DNA of 64,000 nucleotides from Cystobasidium ongulense. Its lineage: Eukaryota > Basidiomycota > Cystobasidiomycetes > Cystobasidiales > Cystobasidiaceae. Numbering within the stretch: the stretch's first letter is position 1; the number at the start of each line of letters is the position of its first letter. The DNA lies in NCBI GenBank assembly GCA_022835595.1, contig BQUP01000006.1, positions 881,307 through 945,306 on the forward strand, written 5' to 3'. Below are positions 42,316 through 55,705 of the stretch, one piece after another. Made by a program: the position numbers and the translations under genes. The notes below the pieces were generated by a model. It was not told the DNA's origin and searched no databases. It was given only the letters and a program-made list of their open reading frames with translations.

Positions 42316-45300
42316 ATGGAGCATGTTCCAACCGATGAAGAACCGCAGAAGACCTCAGAAGGGGGCCTGGAAGCCAGCTCGTCCAGTCCTCGCAGACCAC
42401 GCTTGACGAGCAGCAAAGACAGGACTCAGTCTTCAGCTAGTGGCTCGCGCTCCCCGAGACCTCGCAATGCTCTCCCGTCAGACTCCTATGAGTCCCAAAC
42501 GTTCGCATATGCTCCTGCAGGGTCATCAGGAAGCTACCAATATGCGAGTCCTGCTGCGGGTGTAGGACCGCTCCGAAGCGAGAGCGATCGTGGACCTTCA
42601 CCTATACGGAACTCTGATGATAGCGATGAACAGCAGCAACAGCGTGATGGGCCGTTGCATCAAAACCAAGTCAATGAATCAGACTTCCCTAGCCTGTCGT
42701 CCCTGTCCAATTTCCCAAGCATGTCCGGTATAGGCTTAGCCCCACAGCCGCTGGCATCTTCATTTCCCAAACAACCTTCACTTGCTGCTGGGATCTATTC
42801 CTCTAGTCCACCTGTTGCATATAGCCACACTACTGGATCAGGAAACGCATCATCTCATATTGCTAGAGTCGGGGCTGGAGCTGCTACTTCATCTACTACA
42901 ACTACAAGCGCTGCTGGACGGAGGAGTAGATCTAGGCTTCCTAGCAGGAATTCAGAAGGTGGTTCAGCCGACTATAGTCAAGATGGCTCAGGATCTCATA
43001 GCTCTAGAAGGCGACAGTCCAGTCAGGAGCGACCTAAAACAGGCATTTCATCGGGGACTTCAAATTCCAATTCCTCTACTTGGAGCTTCTTTCGCTCCTC
43101 TTCAAGTGCTCAGCTGGCACCCCGTGCCCAACTCAGCCAGATATCAGACCCTTTTTCGACAATTTCAGAAAAAGCAGAGCCAATGCTCTCGCCGATTGCA
43201 GGACGCTCTGGCTTGTCGACTCCGCTAGGCTACGACGGAGGCAGCGTTACCCCAATGATCCAGCCTTCGGGACTCAATGAAGAGTTGAGGAAGCGTATAG
43301 CCGGGCTACGGAACGAAGGTCGTGGTAGCGCCGCAGCCGGGTTTAATTTTTCCTGCAGCTATGTCCTGTCCGAAGGATCTGCCGGGCAGAACGCCACACC
43401 CAGCGGCTCTTACATGTCGGCCAAACGTAGAGGCAGAAGGGGATCAATCTCAGGCTTCGGCAGCCCCGATAATCAGCCGAAAAGGCGGGCGGAAGGCCTA
43501 GTCGCCATGGCTGCGAGGTCGACTAACACGAGAGAATCTTCAAAGGTCGTGATCGCAGGCCGAAACTGTGAGGAATGCAGTCGTTCATCTTTATCAACGA
43601 CAATGGCTGATTAGACAAATCACCAGTACTAAAGATCTTGAGCATTTCACAGCATCATTCTGGGAGTGACAGTGGCGACGAAAGCTACCATGGCGCCCCT
43701 GGATGGAGTGCCGACCGCGCAAGTAGCTCCACCTCCGGAGTCAGGCAAGATCAAAGCTCATTTGTGCAAGTAGAGGAAGAGCTCGATTTACACAGCGGAT
43801 TGCCATACAGCGGCGCGAAAAACTCGAAAGCCACCCTCATCAACGATGTAGGCTGGGGTTACGATTGTAAGTCATTCAAAAAGCCTTCTGACAAAACGCG
43901 GGCCATCTTATGGAATCTCGATCTTCTACGCAAACAGACACGGCCGACAAGATCATGACTGGCAACTCAAATGGTACAGTGGCTTTGTACGATCTAGGCA
44001 AGGGAGGCAACAAGTTGGAGCGCCTCAAGACCCATCATCAGTCCGGAAGAGCCGTCAACGTTGTCTCCTTCGCTGGTCCGTCTGGACAAGGCACTCTCTT
44101 GGCTTCGGGATGTCAGGATGGGGATATCAAGCTCTCAGTAAGTTCAGCTCGCACTGCTCCCCTCAGTCTATAGCTTACCTACCAATCTACAGGATGTTCG
44201 TCACGCATCACTCATCACGCTGGCAACTCCGCTCGACCCTATTCGAGCATTGTGCTTTGCTCCGCGTCAATATACCACTGCCGACCCCTTCCAGTTGATT
44301 AGCGCATACGAAAGTGGGAATATAGCACGTTGGGATTTGCGCATGCCAAAAAATCCCGTAGAGAGACTCATGGCGCATCATGGGGGCGTGCTTAGTATAG
44401 ACTGGAAAGGTGGCACAGAAGCGTCTCAGATACTGGGTGACGCCGGTAGCGATGAGGTCAAAGCAGCCAGCTCCTATGGATGGGGATGGCTAGCGACTGC
44501 AGGGATGGACGGCACTGTCAAAGTAAGTAGAAAGTCCGGCGGGGTATTGCTGGGTTGCGCTCACTCGGCCATTCGCAGATTTGGGACATGTCCACTCCGT
44601 CGCACACACCACAAGCGGTACATACTTTGAACGTTGGAAGAGCTTCGCACTTCGTTCGGTGGTCAACGGATCCAACCAGACCTTGTGATGTAATCGTGGC
44701 ACCAACACCAGTGGGGTCCAATGTTGGCACGCTTGATGACTCCTGGCAGCCAGATGTGGAAATCTGGGACGTCAGGAGGGAACACCTACCTAAACAAACC
44801 TTCTGGTTGGGTGGCTCCCCTGTTTGTGGGTTCTATTTGCTTGATCCGAAACATATACTCTTGGCTGACATGCTGCTACCTTCATGATTTCCAGCCGTCC
44901 TCAGCCCTGCAAGTAATTCTGATGTCTTATGGTGCCTAAATAGGAAGACGTCAGCTTTCCAGCAAATCGACATACAGAAAGAAGCCACGTTTCCTATAGA
45001 CTATGTACCGAAAGTAGCAGCTGCTTGGTGCGTGGACGGATCGCTTGCTTTTGCGATTGGCTCCGCCAGTACAGATATCGCGCAACCAGCACTGGCGTGA
45101 GTGACCACCCGAATCTCTGCCACGGTTGTCACTTATTGGTGTTCCTTCTTGTGACGCTTCAGCCAACCAAATCCAGGAGATCGTGTGCGTTCAGCTGTAC
45201 AAACTACTGCCATGGTGACAGGACTAGACCCGACTTTTGACGTACAAGCCTTTCGATATCTGGCGGACCAGTATCGCTTTAAGACAGAAGGAGACTTCAC

Positions 45301-47460
45301 GTTCTCTGAGCTCTGTCGGAGTAATGCAGAGGTAAGCTGTCAGCTTGCAGACGGCTGAACATTTTCTGAGTCACAGTCTTCTAGGCCGCAATGGAGGTTG
45401 ACCGTTACGATACTGCAAAGATATGGCGACTTATCGGACAATGGATCGAATCAGTCCCCGAGCCAGTCCTAGCAACCCCTGCTACAGTGGAGACGAAAGC
45501 TGCCGAGTCATCTGCTTATGCGGAGCAATACAGAACGCCAGCTGTTACTAGAAGCCGAGCAAAATCGCGCACCTCTCCGTCCAATCCATTTCAGCATCTA
45601 CACCTCAACGAAGGTCATACGTCCCGTCAGAGCTCGCCTCTAGTGACAAGCCAGGTCATCTCCGAGGCAGATGTCGCAGACAGACCTGCGCCCCTCAATC
45701 TCCCTCCGCCCAGACTGCATCCCCTCGAACAGCAAGCGTCCAACAACGTGGATCTGGTTGGCAGTGATACCTCAGCTGGCTCGTCCGTGCAAGATAGCTT
45801 GAGTGGTGACAAGAATGTGAACGGTAGCTCTTCAGACGAATTGGAAGTATCTGGGTCGCTTACAGCTCGCCGCTTTAGTGACGGTAAGATGCTTGAGATG
45901 CAGGCTGGGCTGGCGGCCTCTCTACCAGCTCATCTGGTGATGAAGAGACGACCCACCTTGTCGACAGTCACGCAACAGGCTTCCGGAGCGTCTTCACGTA
46001 CTGTGACGCGATCGTCCAGCTCCGCCAACAATACCGCAACTGGAGATGTTATGAGCATGCCTCGGTCAACAAGCCGGCAAATAGGCAAGACACCGCCTGA
46101 AACAGGTACAATTACAACCGGAAGGAGCACGAGAGCTTTTAGTAACAATAGCGGCGAGGCCTCCAATGAGGTGTCACGCGCCGGGTCACAGTGGAATATG
46201 AAGAAGGATCCTGTAGAATCCAGCGCATCTGAGGCTAGTGACCTATCGGGAACAGAGGAGGATGGGCAGGCAGAAGCTCGCAAATTGCGAAGATTCAAGG
46301 TCCATAATCAAAGAAGCAAAGCTCGTCAGGGTCGTTCCAAGAGCCGTCGGCGAGGTGCAGGGAGCGCTGACGAGAAGCCAAGGAGGACAGTTAGCGGCCG
46401 CCAGAGTCGGTCTGTGTCGGCTACTCGTAGAGTTCAGAGGTCGATGTCCAAGATCAGGACAGAAGCTCTCCTTGCAAACGTCAGCAAGATTCAAGACGAG
46501 GTCAGAGACATGCTGAACAGCAAATTTGGGCAACACTTGCACGAGATCATGCAACAGCTCGCAGGTGATGTCGGTGCATTTTCCTCGTTGTCTAAATTGG
46601 TACATGCTGAAGTCCTTACCAAACAGGGAGATGTGCAAGCCAGTGCTACTATTGCTTGCGCTGTTCGCGATAAGATCGATGTCAAGCCGCAGTTCTTAGC
46701 CCGTATTACTACTGCATACCTCTGTAGGTGTGCCTTGCATGGTCGGGTCAGATACTCGCTAACTCGTGCTGAAACGCAGCGCTGCTACGCCGACTAGACT
46801 GTCATTTGACTTCTGCAAATGTGACCAAAGACTCGACAGTCGAATCTATCAAATCGCAAAGTCAAGATAATACGACGATTCGTACAGCCTGCGGTGCTTG
46901 TGAAAAGGCAATACACAATGCGCCCTTTGCGAAATGTCGGAAGTGCTCTGCTGAAACGATGACTTGCAGTATATGGTGCGTCTGTCAGGAAAGCCTTAAA
47001 TGCATGTCTTCAGTGCTGACCGTTAGATTTTATTTATAGTCACACGGTTGGGCTCGGCTTGTGGATCTTCTGCCCCACCTGCGGTCATGGTGCGCACGAA
47101 GACTGCCTATACGCTTATGCTTCAGATATCTCGCATTCCGCGCTCTCTGGTCTGCACGTTGATAAGCTCGTCTCTGGTCTTCCAACGCCAACGACCGTTC
47201 CGTCATCCCCTCACGTAGCCTTGGATTCCCCAAGTTCGGGGCATTGGCTCTTCCCCTCCGAGCAGGCTCTTTTTACGCCCGTTTCTGCACTCCCGTCACG
47301 CCTTAACTCCAGGGCTGCTTCACCAGATATTCCTCATTTTGACCAGAAAGCGCTGGAGAGTAGGGCAGTACTGCTGAGTCAGTGTCCTTCTGGATGTGGT
47401 CATTCTTGCTTGTTAGCTCTCCCACTGTCTGAGTTACCCGAGCAATCATGGGTGTTCTAG
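42316..47460 (+). CDS. RTC1: RTC1/SEA2 (WDR24), GATOR2/SEACAT subunit
   Basis: Vacuole-associated TORC1 regulator. A long Ser-rich N-terminus contains a QQQQ run and Ser/Arg stretches; the WD40 domain starts about residue 400: VVIAGRNYLKILSIS, DKIMTGNSNGTVALYDLG, TLLASGCQDGDIKL, LISAYESGNIARWDLRMP, WLATAGMDGTVKIWDM and DVEIWDVRREHLP. A second long Ser/Arg-rich region (SKARQGRSKSRRRGAG) follows. The C-terminal zinc module is complete: TACGACEKAI, AKCRKCSAE, CSICHTV, FCPTCGHGAHEDCL and CPSGCGHSC, ending SWVF. Around ten introns; joins at GRN-YLKI and SIC-HTV are exact. About 1450 residues, longer than usual because of the low-complexity parts. Confidence 0.9.
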
Positions 47461-47735
47461 GCATGCGAAGGAAGAGCTTCTAAGTCATATTTCACTATGT
47501 ATCCTTAATGACCGTATTCCTGTTGTTGTGTGATGGCCCGAATGAAAGAGGCAGAAGGGTTCCCATCTCACGGCGGCTTGCCGTCAACAAGCCTTTGCTT
47601 CTGGACAATCCACATTCAAGAAACAAAGCCAAGTGCACGCTGCCGCCCATCAACGCAGTTGTCAATACTATCTCGGATTCGCCTGTCTATACCAGCTCGC
47701 AATACCATCAAAAGCTCATTCGCTTCCTGCTTCGA

Positions 47736-48936
47736 ATGTCGCACGTCCTCGAGCCGCTCAAAGCGGTCACGCACAACCTGCCGGCTCTCATTAGACAGCC
47801 CTTGATAGCTGTTGTCGGCACAGAATGCTATACGAGCCTTGTCTGGTATGCAGAATTATGCCGCTGCTGTTGTAATAAGCTTACAAGCGAGGTGGCCTTG
47901 CGTTGGTCTGCTGCAGGAACCTCGATCTTTCGGATACAGCATGTCTCAAGTATTCTGCTAGTAAAGTTCTCGGAATTGGTTTGGTAGCTGGAGGTAGGTC
48001 TCAACTCGTGTTCAACTGCAGTCGAGGGTATCAGTTAAGCTGTCTTCCTGTACTTACTTTTCCCAATATTTCCGATTTGCCAGGTATGCTCTTTCTTCTG
48101 GATCCACTCCAGGATTGTCTTGAGGCAGTAAGGCAGTGTATTGATGACTTCTCATTCTCACAGGTGGTATCGTCAAGTTACCTCAGCTCTACAAGATCAT
48201 CAACTCCAAAAGCGTTCGAGGCGTCTCTCTCGCATCATATCTCCTCGACACGGCAAGCCAATTGATTGCAGTAGCCTACAATATAAGACTACACTTTCCT
48301 TTCAACACCTATGGAGAGAGCGCATTCCTTACAATTCAGAACGTTGTGATTATCCTCATGATCTTCGCCTACTCGCATCAATCTAGCAAGACGGCGAAAG
48401 CCTTGACTTTCCTAGCTATCACTGGTGCAAGCACACAAGCTCTATTGTCCAGCGACATCATTCCCATCAACGCACTTCGATCTCTGTTGGCTCTTTCAAT
48501 CCCACTGTCGCTATCTAGCAAAGTCCCCCAGATTGCTACCATCGCGTCTTCCGGTACTACTGGCCAGCTATCAGCATTCACTGTCTTCAGCTCGCTGCTC
48601 GGAACCCTTGCGCGCGTCTTCACTACTGCAACAGAAACGGGAGACAAGACGCTATGGTGGAGCTACGTTCTCGCGTCCGTACTCAACGGAGTCATCGCCC
48701 TACAGATGCTATATTACTGGAAATCACCGGCCGAGCCTGCTGTGCAAAGGATACAAGAGAAGATCCAAGAAGGCAGAAAGCTAGCTCAACCCGTGTCTGC
48801 TAATCCACTTCAGGGTACCATACCAGTCGGAGCTACCCCAACAAAGCCTGTGCATACTGGTAATGGTGTACCTAAATCTGCAGCTAGGTCAGCACCTCGC
48901 TCTGCTTCCAGTCGCTACACCAGGAAGGTGGATTGA
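47736..48936 (+). CDS. MPDU1-like PQ-loop membrane protein
   Basis: Homologue of mannose-P-dolichol utilisation defect 1, an ER PQ-loop protein needed for use of dolichol-P-mannose and -glucose in glycosylation. Three exons. It starts MSHVLEPLKAVTHNLPAL, then CLKYSASKVLGIGLVAGG, the first PQ loop GIVKLPQLYKIINSKSVRG (the P-Q pair is visible), and helices VVIILMIFAYSHQSS and INALRSLLALSIPLSLSSKV; the second PQ loop is VPQIATIASSGTTGQLSAF. The tail is Lys/Arg-rich and ends SSRYTRKVD. Around 300 aa as in the family. The RTC1 stop is 275 bp upstream on the same strand. Confidence 0.87.
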
Positions 48937-49108
48937 GCTGCACAGGACGTATCAGTGCAGCCATCCGGCGTAAGGAAGCTGAGACCAGATTGTAACATTA
49001 GAATAGCATTGTAAGGATTCGGTCTTCACAGGCCGCCACATTGCCGAAACAAAGCCGAAGTAGAATTGTTATAGCAGTCTGGCTGATCTGGAGGGACGTT
49101 GGACTGGC

Positions 49109-50656
49109 ATGTCTGTATCAGATGTCATGTCTGCTGTGTCAGGGCTGTCTGTCGAGGCCTATCTTGTCCGTCCGCGAGGTCACTTCGGTCAACCGGCTAT
49201 TACGCTGGACCTGAATCCGTCTACAATGGTTGCTCTCACCTCAATCGCTTCAAAGTCGACAATACTTTGGCGAATACCATCGCAGGCCATGTCTGCAAGC
49301 TCGGTCAGCGATGAGGGCTTCAGCCTGAATCCCTTCAAGGCATATGCCGCCTTTCTCAATGCGAATGCGTCAAGAGTCAGCGCACTCGAATCCTCGCTGA
49401 GGAGCCTCACGTGGTTTGTGCCGCCGCAGTCGCTGAGCTCTGAGGCCGTGTATACTGGCCTTAACATCCTTGGAATGGCACACGATGCCATCCTCTCGTC
49501 TCCTTCGAGCTCTTCCAGTGCTTCTGCAGCCGTCAATGGGGCTCCTCCAACAGCCACGCATCTTGGAATCCCCGTCTCTGCGCATACACGCTTCACGACC
49601 TGGTTCTGTACGCAAAGTAGACTTTACAAAAGTGCTGCAAGACTACTCAGCATAGTCATATACATGCAGCTCCTCGTTGAAATGGCAGCGAAGAAGTACA
49701 AAGGTGAAAAAGGCCGGCGGAGAGCTGTGATCGGTCTCGAGACCATAAAGTGAGTTGTAATGTCCCTTCAATACCTCGTATGAGCGTTGACTTATCAGAC
49801 TAACTTTTCCAGAGCCGTTCTGCGTTTGATCCTGCTGCGCTTGACATCGCAACGGACTGTCTTGCAGCCTTCGATCCCTGAACGCAGTACCGATCCAACA
49901 CTGTTAGCAGCAACAGAAGGCAAATTACCTCTAGGAGAAAGTACTCCGGACACGTGGAAGGCGTCGAGAACTGGTCTAGAGATCCCTACTATCTCCTCCC
50001 TACGTGCCGAAGGTGCCAGTGGCATGAGAAGCGTGGAAGCCGAGATCTCTGCTTTCCTCCAGACAAAGGTACTCAGCATTGACAATGTACGCGAACCATA
50101 CGACCTTGTCAGGAAGAGGAAAGGACTCGGTGCACTCGCCGAGATGGTCTGGATATTGCGACCGTTGATCTATGGTGAGTGGCATGGCCGTGACAGGTTG
50201 TTGCAAGCTCGTTTGAAATATAGTCATTTAATTGACCTGCTTTCGCCCTTCTCAGTCTTGACTCTGAAGAAGTACGGCAAACGATCTTTGTACCCCTTCC
50301 TTCTGTCCTTGTCGCTTGAGTACTTCTCCTACAAGAACATGGCGGATACGATAGCTTCGACAAGAAGAACAACATCAGAAGTAGAAAGACAAGAGTTATC
50401 AAAGCGTAGAAAATCATTCTGGCTATACTTGCTACGTGGTCCTGTTTGGTATGGATGGACTAGAAAACGTTTAGAGGCTTTCTCCTATCGTTTCGAAGGT
50501 GTCTTTGGTATTAGTTTGTTGGCTAATATAGTGGAAGATTATAAGCTTCTGATTGATGAATATCATTATTGTGAGTGGGCATATTGGAACATATGTGCTT
50601 TTCATGGAATTGGATACTGACCCTATACCGTTACCTTCGCAGACTCGTCATCTTAG
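49109..50656 (+). CDS. PEX16: peroxin 16
   Basis: Integral peroxisomal membrane protein that helps bring membrane proteins to new peroxisomes from the ER. Start ATG at 49109 (MSVSDVMSAVSG), with a nonconserved N-terminus. Family blocks: FKAYAAFLNANASRVSALES, LTWFVPP, HTRFTTWFCTQSRLYKSAAR, LLVEMAAKKYKGEKGRR, AVLRLILLRLTSQRTVLQPS, VWILRPLIY and SLYPFLLSLSLEYFSYKNMA; then RRKSFWLYLLRGPVWYGWTR and LLIDEYHYYSSS. Four exons; the last adds three residues after a GTGAGT intron. Length about 450 aa. It faces the convergent aldehyde dehydrogenase gene. Confidence 0.9.
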
Positions 50657-50955
50657 CATGCTCCTCCTTATCACACAAGCCAGCTCGCAAATTACTCTCA
50701 CTTAGCAATCCTCTCACTTTCGTTGATGTAGCCATAATGCTTTCTTTCAGTTTAATCCGGTAATATACAGCTCTTTGAATGCGTTCTGTAAGGCCGGAAG
50801 CACACTCAAGCGTAATTTGGGGCTCTACCACGTCCGTACAGACACCCGAACTGATGTTTTGTTTTCCGCGTATGACACAAGCTGCAGACATCTGGTGAAA
50901 AGCTTGCTGAACATGACAGACATAGCAAGACCGACATCGACATAGATTGATACGT

Positions 50956-53013
50956 TTACATTGGGTACTGATCATGAACGGGGTTGATGGTAATGGTCTT
51001 TGTGGTACTGAATTCTCTAAGACCTTCAATACCGTTGAAGCGTCCGTATCCGCCTGCGAAGCAATCGGGAGTCAGCCTCTTCAACAACTAAGCCGGGATT
51101 GCACGACAAAATACATCACACTTACTCTTCTTGACACCTCCGTGGGGCACGACTTGGGTATCACTGTGGTAGGAATGGGCACAAGGGTCAGCAATACAAT
51201 CTCACACCCGTATGAAATCACTCAAAGCGGAATACTTACTGGACGGTAGCACCATTGATATGCACTTGACCTGATTCAATTTCCTGAGCCAAAGCGAAGC
51301 ATTCCGTTTCATTGGATCCATAAATAGAAGCGGCGAGACCATATTCTGATCTATTGGCAATTTCGATAGCCTCTTCAATAGTTTTAAATCTTGTTAAAGT
51401 AAGAGCAGGTCCAAAGATTTCTTCTGAATAAATCTTCATTTCTGGAGTTGTACCTTCGATGACTACCGGTTGAACGATATTGTAATCTGTTTGAGCCTTT
51501 CCAATTACGACTTTGGCACCTTTCTCTAAAGCATCGTTTATTAAACCTGTCACTCGGTCGGCGTGGACTTTAGAGAACAATCCTCGCCAATCTGTGAATC
51601 CTTCTGGGTTTGCTGACGCTTTGCGGTCGGAAATTAACCCGGATAGGACTTTGATGAATTCATCTGCCACGTCTTCATGTACAATTAAGCCATCAGATCT
51701 GTGGTCAACATGAAGGGTAAGCAAATTTTAATGCTGACATAGGCTGGCGAGATATCAACAGGAAAGAAGGTACAACTTACGCCATGCAGATTTGACCAGA
51801 ATGCGAAAGACCGCCGAATACGGCGGCGTTTGCAGCTGCTTTTAGGTTCGCATCCTTCATCACTACCAAAGGAGCCTTTCCACCTAGTTCCATTACGGCA
51901 GGTTTAACATATTTAGCTGCAACTTGAGCGATCTTGGATCCGGTGACTGTAGAACCAGTGAAATTGATCTTTCGAACTGCAGGATGAGCGATAACATTTT
52001 CTATGACCTGAGGAGCATCTTCTGGAGAAACGTGAATCAAGTTGAGAACACCTTCGGGTAGACCTGCATCGGCGAATAGTTGAGCGGCAAATGTATGAAT
52101 TTTTGGACTGAATTCTGATGTTTTGAATACTACTGTATTTCCTGCCATGATTGCGTTTGCGAATGCTCTTACTCCGAGTACGAAAGGTGCATTCCATGCT
52201 GCATCCACCCAGGTAAACAGGAATGAACTTCAGTCAGTACAGTTGAAACTCCAAGAGAAACAAAACACGTGACGAAAAGGCCTGGGATGGCGCGACTTAC
52301 GAGCGATTCCGAGTACTACACCGTATGGAATACGTTCGACATAGGCCCTTTGCCCGTCTTCGGATGGAACTATCGAACCATGCAGAGCGGTTGCGAGAGC
52401 AGCAGTCTCGGATATGACATTCCATCCGAGTTGCCAATCGACGACACTGCGGGATATAGGACATACGCACACGCATGTTGGGGATCAGCGCATCTGGAAA
52501 GAGGCAAGGACGTAGATTAACCCACGCCCAGAATTGGTTTCCAGTAGTCTCTTCAGTAGCGAGTTTGACATATTCCTCTTTCCGTTGTTCTAGCAAACTT
52601 AAAGCTTTGAGGAAGATTGCTCTTTTGCCGAAAGCTGAAGTCTTCTTCCATGTCTTGAAGGCCTTCGCTGCACTGTCTACTGCTTTAGTCGCTTCCTCTG
52701 CGTTTACGCAGTTTACTTTGTACTGTTTGCATGGGATGTACCGATCATCAGTAAGCTGCGGAGACAATGGATGGTGATTTCTTCTATAGCTGGAAGGTTC
52801 GCTGTGCCTCGCTGTGGTGGAATGTTTGCAGACACGAGAGAGAGAGAGAGAAGCGGTGTAACCTACAAGCACCTTTCCTTCAGGAGAATGGGGATCCTTC
52901 AAGTCGTATGTCTTCGATAGCCCTTCCCATGGCTTGTTGTCGAGCACACATGGGACCGTGTCCAGTTTGAGAAAGGACGACTTGTCTGGCGTGACTCCGT
53001 TTGTCTCTACCAT
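50956..53013 (-). CDS. NAD(P)-dependent aldehyde dehydrogenase, salicylaldehyde/vanillin type
   Basis: Aldehyde dehydrogenase superfamily enzyme oxidising an aldehyde to its acid. Start MVETNGVTPDKSSF (ATG 53013); the frame is open upstream without another ATG. Blocks: WKKTSAFGKRAIFLKALSLL, ERIPYGVVLGIAPWVDAAWN, MAGNTVVFKTSEFSPKI, INFTGSTVTGSKIAQVAAKY, the catalytic Glu in VMELGGKAPLVV and the nucleophile in SHSGQICM. The C-terminal part has SEEIFGPALTL, IEIANRSEYGLAASIY, SGQVHINGATV and PHGGVKKSGYGRFNG. Seven introns. Sequence style resembles aromatic aldehyde dehydrogenases of fungi, but the substrate is inferred only. One intron contains a (GA)n run near 52840. Confidence 0.9.
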
Positions 53014-55705
53014 GTTGACGGTTGTTGACTTGTTGCTGTTGTACTGGATCAATGCAGCGGGCCTTGAAGCAAGAAGTGCAGAGCGACTGTGTCCGGCAAC
53101 GCGAAGCAAAGTAAGCGAAGGCGGCACTCTCTTGAAGCAAGGAAGACAAACCTGGCAGCTTGACTCGGACTTGGTGAACAGCTGAAGAGAAAGAAGCGGG
53201 GACCCAGCGCACTTTGTTTGCCTCGGATGCTTGATGAGCGAGTATGTCTGTGTGGGCTAATCGAATCTCCGACACCCACCTACAAAATGGTGGCACCGGA
53301 AGTCTGTTCCGAGCCTATCTACACGAGTACTAGTCGCAAGACAAGCTGCCTTCCCGCATGTATGGCCATACTACATGCTTTTGCATCTCATAGTTGTTAT
53401 TGCCATGTTCTCGTTTCTCATGCGCAATGGGACGCCAAATGCACTTGCCTACGAACTTGGACTTGTATAGCCGAATCTCCGAAGCCTCCCGGTCGATGCT
53501 GGGTAGACCATAACATGTCCTGCAAAGCTGACCATCTGTTTACTGTGGGCACTACTAATGATGCAGTGTTGCCAACAAATGAATAAAGAGCTTTAGTTGA
53601 CTTTATGGCATTGTCTGAGCTAGCTGTTCTCGGTTTGGATATCGCATTGCCGCATTGCGATGGCGTACAGTAGATAACATGATCACTTCGACAGGTTGTC
53701 CGGGGTGTAGTAACAATGTGAAAGCGCAGTTTCTGAACTAGAACTTACATACCTATGAGATCTCCAAGCCGTTATAGATGAGATGCAACTGAGGCGAATG
53801 CTGGAGCTGAATTGAGTATAGGCGTTAGAAGGTGATGGTAGCAACATCTCAAGGACGTTGAGGGCCAATGAGATTGAATGCCATGTAAAGCATACAGCTA
53901 ACTCAGCCAAAGTACCAGCCTTTACATCAGTGTCGATACCAAACGGCTTGGGCTTCCAGGTCGAGCACAGAGCTGCAGGGTAGAGCTGTAGGAATATCGA
54001 TGGGAGGTGAGCTTCCCTCGAAGTATATATGGCTGCGCAGAGACCGTAGTCAGAGTCTTGTGCAGAAGTAAAGTTCTCAAACAGCTTTCAGGGTGCATCA
54101 GCCATCAATCGTAGCTTTGCCAGATTGTGTTATAAGTCAAGATTATTCTCATGTCGATCAAGGCTTTTGCTTGTCTTCCAAGCGAGTGAGTGGTGGCACA
54201 AGCATCAGCCGGGGAAAAGTGGAAGCAGGCGAGATAGGGCAGGTCACGAAGGGCGTAATAGGTGGGTGTCGTGTGAATGAAGCGCTCTGACTGGCCTGGA
54301 CACCTGGCTGATAGGGTAGAGTCGCTTGTCCAGCGCGCGCATTCTGCAGCTCGGAAGTGGGACCAAAGAGAGACGCTCAAAGAAGGAGTGAAGAGCAGGA
54401 ATACAAGCAGCTACATCTAACCTTGAAGACACGTTACTTTTAGTATTCACCAGCTTCGATCCAGCTGCGCTGGTTTCTCTCGGTCGCTTTGCAGCCCACA
54501 CCTGCCACTCCGTCTCGATCTCCGTATACATACGACAGACTCCAAACTGCCACCTCTGCAAGGTGGAGTGTTTTCTGGAACCACAGTAACAAGTAAATAT
54601 CCAGGTCTACAGCCAGCGACCTACTCCGGAAGCCATTTTGCTGCCTGAAGCTCGTCTTCATTTCAGCTCCGGTCGATCTACCTACTTCCAGGACAACGAA
54701 CAAGAAAGCAACCATCGGACCACCGCACACCATACCCCGCAGCTACAATCATATTACCCCATCCTACATACTCGACTTGTTACAATCGCTACAAGATTCC
54801 TGATTCCTTAAGCAGGCATCCGAACAAGCGATCACATTTTATATTACTGTACCTACCTACCTGTCAGAGCTCGCGCCCGCTAGTTCAAGTTCTGTCAAAA
54901 AAGGACAGGTCTAGTCTCATCGAACCTGTCTTGAAGGTAAAGACGGTAGCAAACCAGAGCTAGTCCACGCAATACCCTCGAAAACGAAGATTGCCATCGA
55001 GACCACTTCGATTGCCCTACTTGTGGGAAACGAAACAAAGCTACAAACCGACAAGAGGATTGAGACAGGGATATATCAGTACTCTTTTCCACCTCATATG
55101 CGTATGGAAGGATAGTGTCTATCATTTGACAGTCAGTCCTCCTTCTACAGCTAAAAAGGATCTCGGCCCCAACCCGCATGAACCAGCTGCTTGTCAGACT
55201 AGAGCACACAGCACACGAGACATTTGTACAGCCGTCTTTCAAGCGCGTCACACGTTTCTCAAGAAGATATTAAAGGCTTTCTACCTGGTCATACGGCCCG
55301 GCTGGCCGCTGAGGACTGGCAACACAACCTTTGGGGCAGAAGACAAGGCTCTTTTTTTGGAGACACTCTTAAATCGACTGGTTAGAGTCTCTCATCGCCT
55401 CATTATCTCTTCAAGCTGTGCCTGAGGGGATACATAGAGATCCGACTGGCCGGGTGTTGGTGGCTGAGTGAGACGGCTATAGGGTCCCTTTGCTTTACAA
55501 TCAATTATACCACACCCGTGCGTGCACATAGTGTGCCTCCCACGGCAAGAGAAAGGGCCATTTGGGATCTGGAACGCAAGAGAGCGTTTTGAAAGACTCT
55601 CGTATCAGGCCCGACAGTACATTTCCGTCAGACCTTTGAGAGAGAGCCAATTGCGTACCCCTTCAGTGCGATTTATTACCCCTCAAAAACAAGTGGTCTA
55701 CGCAG
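53014..55705. other. 2.7 kb without a supported gene, upstream of SWI1
   Basis: Longest gene-free stretch of the window. Frames present are short or lack ATG: 53218-53586 is Cys-rich but without a signal peptide or family, and 54991-55425 has no ATG. I saw no tRNA, transposon or repeat. It probably holds the promoters of ALDH and SWI1, with a long SWI1 5' leader; TACCTACCTACCT near 54850 and CT-rich tracts around 54500 support a transcription-start area. Confidence 0.5.

Noticed and set aside
53218-53586. Cys-rich plus frame near the ALDH 5' end
   Set aside because: No signal peptide, no Cys spacing of a known family, overlaps antisense frames.
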